Source of the DNA: Gonapodya prolifera JEL478
Lineage: Eukaryota > Monoblepharomycota > Monoblepharidomycetes > Monoblepharidales > Gonapodyaceae
Length of the DNA stretch: 18,149 nucleotides
Reading direction: 5' to 3'
Assembly (NCBI GenBank): GCA_001574975.1
Contig: KQ965931.1
Coordinates: 1-18,149 of the forward strand
The notes under the pieces are model-generated. The model worked only from the letters and a program-made list of their open reading frames with translations, was not told the origin of the DNA and searched no databases. Below are positions 12,321 through 18,149 of the stretch, piece by piece. Within the stretch, counting starts at the first letter, position 1; every line of letters begins with the position of its first letter. The translations under genes and the position numbers were made by a program.

Positions 12321-13427
12321 ACCACTTCAATATGATTTTTGCTCAAATTCCATCTAGTGGTTGGACAGGGGACGTTCTAAGTTCCCCTGAACTCCAAATA
12401 CATTATTCTGCATTTTTTGCCGGGAGGACACTGTAGCACAATGCATCTGGCATTGGGACCTCAATCGTAACTTATTAGAAGTTGAATGCGCTTTTCAGAT
12501 TGTAAAGTGGCCTACCAATAAGTGAGCAATCAAGGTTTTTAGTTCCCCTAATTGGTGTTGTGGTGCGTCTCACCTTGGACCGGAGCCTTGTCTTAATGGC
12601 AGCTGACGCAGACAGTAATGAAATTGACACAGCTATTGTAAACTACCCAAACCTTGTAGATATGGTTATGGTGGGCGTATGACCTCAAGGATTTTTCAGT
12701 ACCATTATTTGTAAATCTGCAATTTATTCCCCAAAAAGGGACGTGACCTCCATATTTGGTGAGGGTTTGGGTCAAAAGACTTAAGGCAGGTGTGTGAAAC
12801 AATGAGGATCCAATGGAAGCACCTGTCTATGTGGCTTTGAAGCCTGTTTTCTCAACAATGAATTGATGTAGCAAGAAATTTAAAGCGCATTACCCTTGCG
12901 CCACTATGTGGATTGATAATTGCTGATCCCCTTGTGGAGTCTGTTGCCTGTATTTGTTGGGGGTGGGGAAAAGTTTATGTAGGTTTGCAACCTTCTACCG
13001 TAACAACACAAAGACTACTATTCAAATCACCAGAGCCCTACCATTGCAGATTGACTTTTTGCAAGCAATTGTGGCAAAATTGGCTTGCTATGTTGGCATC
13101 AGACAAAAGCAATTTAAATCCTGGAAAGGAGAGTCTCTGCAAAGATAGCATGACATAATTACAAAAGTTTAATAACCTCTGAAATGGCCCAAAAGGTGGG
13201 AATGGGTTGAATGGCATGTTTGCATCAGGTACACATGTTGATTCAAAGCCTCCTTGAGTCCACAAATTTCATCATGGGCTTGGTCAAGAAGTGAAGATTT
13301 TATATCAAGTATTTATTTGAAATTAAAGTCTGGATGATTAAATTGGAATCTGCCATAATTTCTGCTTTTAGGTGGGTTGGTGCCACCTTTGGCCTAACCC
13401 AAAATTTGTGTGGGCTGGACACCTGCC
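12321..13427. other. AT-rich non-coding interior of the candidate TTAA element
   Basis: Short frames occur on both strands but none shows a recognisable motif, and their composition does not differ from chance. Apart from the internal TTAAGGCAGG copy at 12781 and an inverted CAGAGCCCTA segment at 13031-13040 (partner of the left end), nothing stands out. Confidence 0.4.
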
Positions 13428-13431
13428 TTAA

Positions 13432-13625
13432 ATAGTAGCTACTTGTGGCATTTGGTGCACCCAAAGTATACCAAGTCTGCATGACATGCATAAGACCCAA
13501 AGTTGGAACTTTGACAAGGTACAACTTTTTCCCTGATGGCCTAACTGCCTCCAAACATGCCACAGCATTCTTTTGACGGCTCTCCCATCACTAATGAGTG
13601 GTTGCACAAGGGGGTCTATATTGAG
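13432..13625. other. Unassigned gap between the candidate DNA element and the copia LTR
   Basis: A minus-strand frame crosses this stretch but has no recognisable motif. The copia RT fragment broken at 11930 does not visibly resume here, so a simple insertion into an intact RT is not demonstrated. Confidence 0.4.
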
Positions 13626-13889
13626 TGTGACAGTTGTTTATTGCAAAAGACGTACGCAACTACCAGCTAAACTCCCAGCTAAGACTTGTACAATCTCTCT
13701 ACAAGACCATAACATATCATCCTAAATTAATCCTCAACCAATCACAATAAAAACCTGCCGTCACTTGCTTTCCAATAGTACTCTTCAAGGCGCTTCCATT
13801 GATACTAATTATGTCTCTGTAGCGCTTCTGGTTCTCTCAAAAAACGCCCTGCAAACTCCTAGATAGCAACTTCACACCAAATCTCAATA
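13626..13889 (-). repeat. 3' LTR of copia element A
   Basis: On the minus strand a polypurine tract (CAGGGGGAG, 13898-13890) is followed at once by TATTGAG, where the second copia copy has TGTTGAG, so the terminal TG has probably mutated to TA. The likely other end is TCACA at 13626, matching CCCACA in copy B. The LTR would be about 264 bp. The right boundary is firm; the left boundary is inferred from the weak end similarity and could be near 13603 instead. Confidence 0.6.
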
Positions 13890-13936
13890 CTCCCCCTGAA
13901 ACCAAAACTTCAGTTGAAGGTTTCCATTAAAGTGTC

Positions 13937-14680
13937 CTAAATAATTTCTAACATTCCCATGGCATCTCTGTGTCTCTCAAAGATTTGTTTTGAACTGGCT
14001 TGGTCATAATATCTACCACATTCATCTGTGTTGTGAGAGTGTCCCCTTCTCAAGTTCTTCCCTAATAAAATGATACTTAACATCAAAGTGCTTTGAGAGT
14101 TTGTGATGAACAGGATTTCTTGCCAAGTTCTGAGCACTCTGATTATCTCCAAATAATTTTGGTACTCCATGATCAGTCCTTCCATAAATTTTTACAGCTC
14201 CAGTAGGTCCCATATCAAGCTCATTTAAAAGTTTTTTAATCCACAAGAGTTCCCTAGTTGCATGGTCTTGTGCCACATATTCTGCATGAGTTGTAGAGGT
14301 TGCCACTAAACCAACTTATAGCTCCCCCTCCCAATAAGAACACGTATCCACTCCGTGACTTTCTATCAGCAACATCACGAGCATAGTCTGCATCATAATA
14401 TCCATGGAGCTCTGTATTCACATTTTGTCTCTGGGGGTCATTGCATCCAAGATAAGTGATTCCAACATTTGGTGTTCCAGCCAAATATCTCAAAAGCCAT
14501 TTTAAAGCATACACATCTCTATGACTTGGATTTTCCAGAGCCTCAGTCAACATCTTTACAGCAGTGCAAATATCTGGTCTGGTCATCACCATAATATGCG
14601 GCAAGTGTCCAACTGCACTTCAATATTGTTTATAATCAATTCCAATTTTTTCTTCTTTGGTCTTTGGACAGTCTGCTCTT
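13937..14680 (-). pseudogene. Copia A RNase H domain, frameshifted
   Basis: The frame from 14604 carries VMTRPDICTAV, LKWLLRYLAGTPNVGITY, GYYDADYARDVADRKSRSGY and FLLGGGAISW, the standard connection and RNase H motifs. It then shifts to the frame from 14306 with STTHAEYVAQDHATRELLW, GDNQSAQNLARNPVHHKLSK and HFDVKYHFIREELEKG. It shifts again to the terminal segment KQIFERHRDAMGML, ending at the stop at 13937-13939. The Asp of YDAD, the Glu of HAEYV and the Asp of GDNQ are present, but at least three frame changes (near 14300, 14035 and 13990) mean no intact protein is made. Confidence 0.9.
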
Positions 14681-14744
14681 GATAATTCAATATTTGGCTG
14701 CAATAGAGTGCTCACTGTCATAGAATTTAACCTTCCATTGTCTT

Positions 14745-15480
14745 CTAGTAAATCCTGCATTTTCTCCAGAAAGTCCCAGTATTTTGTTTGGCTTCAACTC
14801 CAAGGAAAACTGCAAGCATGTTATACTTGAGCTTAAATCTCTCTGATAATTCTTTCTGAAAATCATCCAAAAATTTGAAGCTCTTGGCAGCTGCCAAAAA
14901 ATTATCCACACGATCTCCAACAATAATTTCAATTTTTCCTTCCTTGTCTCTCTTGACAAAAATCACGTTATCAGTTTTCAACTGCTCAAATCCCATTGCT
15001 AAAGCTGCCTTCTTCAACTCATTGAACCAAGTGTAAGATGATTGTTTCAATCCATAAAGAGACTTATTTAATTTTGTGACTTTATCTCCTTGTTTAAATC
15101 CAGGGGGTAACTTAAGGTAAACTGTCTCCTCCAAATTTCCATAAGTAAAGGCATTTGAAATATCATATGTTCTTGTCACAAGACCATTTGCTGATGCTAT
15201 TGGCAGAATAATATGCCAAGACTTTAGATTCATAACAGGTGGAAAGGAATTAAAATAATCAATGCCATACTCCTGAGAAAATCCTCTGGCACACCATCTG
15301 GCCTTTAATCTGACCTCATTTCCAGTTAATTGTTTCATGGCAAATACCCATTTTCCAGTTAATAATGATTGATCTTTTGGTCTGTCAACAACATCATAAG
15401 TCTCTTGGCCTATTAATTGAGCAATTTCCTCCTCCATTGCCATTTGCCATTTATCTGCATACTCATGTGTTATTGCCTCC
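14745..15480 (-). pseudogene. Copia A reverse transcriptase with altered active site
   Basis: This is the longest intact frame of the element. It starts in THEYADKWQMAMEEEIAQL and runs through GKWVFAMKQ, VRLKARWCARGFSQEYGIDY, RTYDISNAFTYGNLEETVYL, KSLYGLKQSSYTWF and ELSERFKLKYNM. The first catalytic Asp (YDISNAF) is kept. The YVDD box is RVDN (14901-14912), losing both the aromatic residue and the second catalytic Asp, so polymerase activity is not expected. The frame breaks near 14745-14780; the following KADCPKTKEEK-type linker continues in another frame. Confidence 0.93.
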
Positions 15481-15506
15481 TGATATCTTCTCCCTTGCTT
15501 CCGTAG

Positions 15507-16088
15507 TCACAAGCATTGCCAGGGGTCTGGTGACCCTGAATCATCTTTGCTCCCCCTGTCACCAGGCCCTCTCTGCCTCTCAGGCGTTTCTGGATTGAAT
15601 CTGGCATCAGTTATGGGATCTGGAGACTCTGCTCTCGCTTCAGGTGAAGCAGGTGATGGTGGTGGTGCACCTACAATCAAAGGGCTAGGCGGCTCAGGTG
15701 AGATCCTCAACTCTTGGTTCTGACAAGGGCGTAATCTGGTTGAAACAGTTGGCATTGTGAATCTTTGATTTTAGTGAATGCTTAAGCTGAAGTCTTCCCT
15801 CAAGTTCCTTTGGCTTAACTTCTGTCTCAGGAGTGGGCGTTTTTGGAGGCCCAGTATCTTCATCTCCACCATCATCACTCTCCTGGAATTGGAATCAGAA
15901 TCACCATCATTGTCATTTCCACCATGGTATCCATCTGAAACATCACTGTCAGTGTCATTTTCTCCATGGTCAGAATTATTTCCATCTCCACCAGAATTTT
16001 CTTCTGGTAAATCAAAGGTGACCTTATTCTTTCCTTCATCTCCAGCACCAAAATAATTGTAATGTGGGACGTAGAATTTTTCTGACAT
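15507..16088 (-). pseudogene. Copia A linker between integrase and RT: acidic and proline-rich
   Basis: After the integrase end the frame shifts into a strongly acidic Asp/Asn/Gly/Ser run (about 15890-16020: GENDTDSDVSD, GGNDNDGDSDSNS) preceded by KVTFDLPEEN. A second frame (15755-15507) is Pro/Ser-rich (SPEPPSPLIVGAPPPSPASPEA type). Copia elements often carry a poorly conserved, disordered spacer here, so both are read as remains of one linker broken by a frameshift near 15770-15850. Confidence 0.7.
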
Positions 16089-16545
16089 AGCCCTCTTGAT
16101 TGAACTTCACATCTCTGGAAATAAAAATCTTCCTTGTTTTGGGATCCATCAACTCGTGTGTTGTGCTGTCTGTGCCATATCCAATTAAACGGTAATGACC
16201 TGCTTGCATTGGAATTAGACTTTAAAATTTCCTTTGCATTGTCACTTTGTAGTTTCTTCAATATAAAGCCAGGATACTGTTTTTCCATTCTCAATTTGTA
16301 CTCTTTAATTTTGGGTTCAGCATCTGACTTTGCTCTCAAAGTTTCAATATCAATAGTCAAAGTTCCTTCATCAACTAGAAGCAGAATATATCTTTCTCTG
16401 TGAAGTCCTTCAACACGTGCTGGACCCCATATGTCAAGGTGGACCCTTGCACCAGGTGCAGTCTCTTTTTCTCTTGGTGGGTTGTTAAATGGGAGCTGTA
16501 GAGGCACATATACCGTGCGATATGTCCAAGGGTAGGATCAGTTGT
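16040..16545 (-). pseudogene. Copia A integrase remnant with internal deletion
   Basis: The frame ending at 16507 gives PGARVHLDIWGPARVEGLHRE, RYILLLVDEGT, LRAKSDAEPKIKEYKLRMEK and LKKLQSDNAKEI: the first Asp (LDIWG) and the SDN Asp of the DD35E core. At about 16200-16215 it jumps to the integrase C-terminal segment, whose correct frame reads YRLIGYGTD, MDPKTRKIFISRDVKFNQ. The core between the second Asp and this tail, including the catalytic Glu, is missing. The zinc-binding HHCC part is also largely gone. Confidence 0.85.
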
Positions 16546-16550
16546 ATTGG

Positions 16551-16626
16551 TGTTGGGATCTACCTAGCCGTGGGTTCCCATAGGATAGAGTACAATATAT
16601 AATATATCACGCAACGTTCCATCACA
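16551..16626 (-). repeat. Short LTR-like end of the gypsy element
   Basis: On the minus strand GGGGGAAG (16634-16627), a polypurine tract, is followed by TGTGATGGAACG and ends in CCCAACA at 16551, so the segment starts TG and ends CA. It contains an AT-rich TATATTATATA block. At about 76 bp it is far shorter than most gypsy LTRs; an alternative end, CCAATACA at 16543, would give about 84 bp. It may be an internally deleted or truncated LTR. Confidence 0.45.
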
Positions 16627-16901
16627 CTTCCCCCAGTACGTTTGACTGATGTCCTCATCAGGGCAAGAACAAGTACATATGCTGCGTCACACAAAAGTCA
16701 AGGGGAACAATACAGAAAACAAGTAAATTTGGCATTACTGCAACTCTCCCTGAGAGGAAATGAATCTTTATGTTGCTGTCACACCTCTCACGTCCATGGG
16801 GCAACTTGGTCAATCCAGGGGAATCCCCAGGAAAGACCGTCTGGTGGGCACAGTATAAACATTCACACCAAACTCATTATGTGGCCTATAAAAGCACATC
16901 A
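16627..16901 (-). other. Presumed 3' untranslated part of the gypsy element
   Basis: Lies between the last stop of the pol-like frame (16902-16904) and the polypurine tract. No motif or open frame of note on the minus strand; plus-strand frames here look like chance. Confidence 0.4.
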
Positions 16902-17553
16902 TTAAACACTCATTTTCTTTCCTTTCTTTTGAGGAATAAATTCATTATCATCATTCACTCTCAATCTCTTATTTGCGCCACCACGATTTCGTTTTGGCTT
17001 TGCAGGTTCAGGCGTGAAAGGAATGGCGTTTCAGGGTTTTACACGTTCAGCCAGTCGTTTTTTCATGGCAGATCTACGTGATCTCCTTGTAATCACTGTA
17101 CCATTTTGGCCAGAGGGGTGTTCACGTTCATAGGCATCATTCATTGCCTGGCCTTGGATATTTTCTTTCAATTCAATATCAAATATTCAACAACAGGGCT
17201 GTCAACCTGTTTGTCAACAATTTTTTCCATTTCATATGCAATATTGCCATCGTGGGTAATACCAGCTGGCGTAGCAGGTTGAACATCAGGCATTGACGTG
17301 ACTGGAGTAGCAAGAACATCTGAATTTTTCAACACAGTGGGCGTTGGGGCAGCCATTGCCTCTGACATTATTCGCAGGTGCGGCACTATCTTTTGCAATC
17401 TTTGCACGTGTGTGCAATTGTTTCATTGCCAGTGTACAAGTGGCGCACTTTGTACGTCACAGGAGTGACTTCAGCAAGAACTCTGTATGGACCTTTCCAT
17501 TTCGAAATAAATTTTGTGCTCGCCCCTTCACGATGGGGTTCTTCAGTATTAAG
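16902..17553 (-). pseudogene. C-terminal end of a Ty3/gypsy integrase with GPY/F module and disrupted chromodomain
   Basis: In element order: KFISKWKGPYRVLAEVTPVTYKVRHL-type sequence (frame 17553-17388), which is the GPY/F module of Ty3/gypsy integrases; then, after a two-base shift in a CA repeat near 17408, a Pro/Thr/Val-rich linker (17407-17250) and YEMEKIVDKQVDSPVVEYLI, the first half of a chromodomain. A second frame change near 17175 leads to ENIQGQAMNDAYEREHP, resembling the chromodomain's final helix, with the middle part (the usual WKGY...W segment) absent. A stop at 17031 and a basic tail (RRSRRSAMKKRL, KPKRNRGGANKRL) follow to the final stop at 16902. Chromovirus-like and non-functional. 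Confidence 0.75.
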
Positions 17554-17563
17554 ACCCTAGGGT

Positions 17564-17788
17564 TGTGGGACTTAGTGGAATTCTTGTCTTATTCACTTTA
17601 CATGGGGAAAATGCTCTCTACTTATACCAAACGTGCTGAGTTCTGCTTACTAAACATGATTTGTCATCCAATATGAGTCAGAACCTTGTACCCATAACTT
17701 TNCGTGCTCGTTCCAACCGTTGCAACTATAATGTCACTTTCTTGTACGCACTGTCCACTTCCAATACTCAGCTCCTTGATACTCAACA
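17564..17788 (-). repeat. 3' LTR of copia element B
   Basis: On the minus strand the polypurine tract AGGGGGAG (17796-17789) is followed by TGTTGAG, the canonical copia LTR start at 17788. A TATAAG box lies at 17626-17621, and an AATAAGA-type signal follows about 30 bases later. The probable end is CCCACA at 17564, where gypsy-like coding sequence begins. About 225 bp. One base (17702) is undetermined (N). The right edge is firm; the left edge is inferred. Confidence 0.65.
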
Positions 17789-17824
17789 CTCCCCCTGAAA
17801 CTGAACACTACAGTGTTTGGTTTC

Positions 17825-18149
17825 CTAAACAATTCCAGATAATCCCATTGCCATACAATGCCTCTCAAAGTCTTGCTTCCCCAAAGGCTTAGTCATCACG
17901 TCTGCTGTGTGGCTTCTTGTGGGACAGTACATCAGTTTGAACACGTTGTTCTTCAGCTGCTCCCTGATGAAATGAAACTTTACTTCAATGTGTTTTGATT
18001 GTTTATGAGAAACTGGATTCTTTGCTAATGCCAATGCTCCTTGATTATCCCCAAGCAACAACGGAAGAGCTTTTAGTGAACTGCTTTGAACTGTTGTAGA
18101 GTCCTTTTGTGGATACCCAATCTCCTGTAAGAACTGTCTGATCCATAGA
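17825..18149 (-). CDS. Ty1/copia element B: C-terminal RNase H of pol, runs off the window
   Basis: Open from the right edge to a stop at 17825-17827 without interruption. Motifs in order: LWIRQFLQEIGYP, LLLGDNQGALALAKNPVSHK, SKHIEVKFHFIREQL, TADVMTKPLGKQDFERHCMA, the standard end of copia RNase H. Only about 107 residues are inside the window. Its sequence differs clearly from element A over the same region, so it is a separate copia family or old divergence. Intact over this stretch, hence probably younger than A; whether the rest of the element is intact cannot be seen. Confidence 0.93.
   Translation of the reverse strand, partial: LWIRQFLQEIGYPQKDSTTVQSSSLKALPLLLGDNQGALALAKNPVSHKQSKHIEVKFHFIREQLKNNVFKLMYCPTRSHTADVMTKPLGKQDFERHCMAMGLSGIV

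Larger units (their letters stand above)
11932..13431. mobile_element. Candidate TTAA-flanked DNA transposon (non-autonomous), tentative
   Basis: The left end reads TTAA then GGCAGGGCTCTGGCG (11932-11950); the right end, read on the minus strand from 13431, is TTAA then GGCAGGTGTCCAGCC. The two ends share the first 10 bases and an AAATTTTG block at the same distance inside. A further TTAAGGCAGGTGT at 12781-12793 matches the right end over 13 bases. The left end falls exactly where the copia RT fragment is cut. TTAA duplication is typical of piggyBac-superfamily insertion, but the end sequence is not one I recognise, and no transposase gene is seen inside. Confidence 0.35.
13626..16545 (-). 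mobile_element. Ty1/copia retrotransposon A, 5'-truncated and decayed
   Basis: In element orientation (right to left) the order is integrase remnant, acidic and proline-rich linker, reverse transcriptase, RNase H, polypurine tract, LTR. Integrase before RT is the diagnostic copia order. Gag, protease and the 5' LTR are missing: recognisable coding sequence begins near 16545 with a DPTLGHIARYM segment resembling the pre-integrase region. The element abuts a gypsy LTR-like sequence at 16551. Several frameshifts and an integrase deletion make it non-autonomous. Confidence 0.88.

Noticed and set aside
13028-13040. CACCAGAGCCCTA as right end of a hAT-like element paired with CAGGGCTCTGGCG at 11938
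   Set aside because: The flanks show no matching 8-bp duplication; the TTAA-flanked pairing with 13431 fits better.
15778-16056. Plus-strand Ser/Pro-rich frame over the copia linker
   Set aside because: It is the antisense of the acidic Asp/Asn-rich linker; the sense frame belongs to the retrotransposon.

Overview
The window looks like eukaryotic nuclear DNA, most likely from an early-diverging (zoosporic, chytrid-like) fungus. The basis is a fungal/AroG-type DAHP synthase with short GT-AG introns (58-202 nt, donors GTGAGT/GTAAGT/GTATGT), a full-length Virilizer/VIRMA-type m6A-writer scaffold (a protein with no obvious full-length counterpart in budding yeast), and a graveyard of Ty1/copia and Ty3/gypsy elements. 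The assignment to fungi is inference; no marker here fixes the lineage.

Layout. Positions 1-537 are G-rich then pyrimidine-rich flank without a convincing gene. Positions 538-2181 (+) hold a four-exon gene for 3-deoxy-D-arabino-heptulosonate-7-phosphate synthase, the first enzyme of the shikimate pathway (427 aa, all four metal ligands present). After a 184-bp gap, 2366-9630 (+) holds a nine-exon gene for a 2216-residue Virilizer/VIRMA homologue. Its N-terminal Virilizer domain is assembled across exons 1-3, its body is encoded largely by one uninterrupted 4.03-kb exon, and the hallmark SRPPSxHVDDF motif lies in exon 9. All eight splice junctions keep the frame. The gene is visibly richer in G+C in exons 1-6 and AT-rich in exon 7.

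Positions 9631-10985 are mostly non-coding, with a G+C-richer island that may carry a small minus-strand gene (10468 downward) and a strong hairpin at 10530-10570. From about 11.0 kb to the end the window is transposon-derived: a decayed plus-strand copia gag-RT fragment (11006-11930); a candidate TTAA-flanked DNA element (11932-13431) that begins where the RT fragment stops; a minus-strand copia element with a 3' LTR and a broken pol (13626-16545); the 3' end of a minus-strand Ty3/gypsy chromovirus-like pol with a disrupted chromodomain and a very short LTR-like end (16551-17563); and the 3' end of a second minus-strand copia element that runs off the right edge (17564-18149).

The two host genes are not obviously related in function (aromatic amino-acid synthesis and mRNA methylation); tandem placement is the only link seen. 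Exon borders were placed by hand from splice consensus, frame continuity and remembered family motifs; no alignment or transcript data were available.
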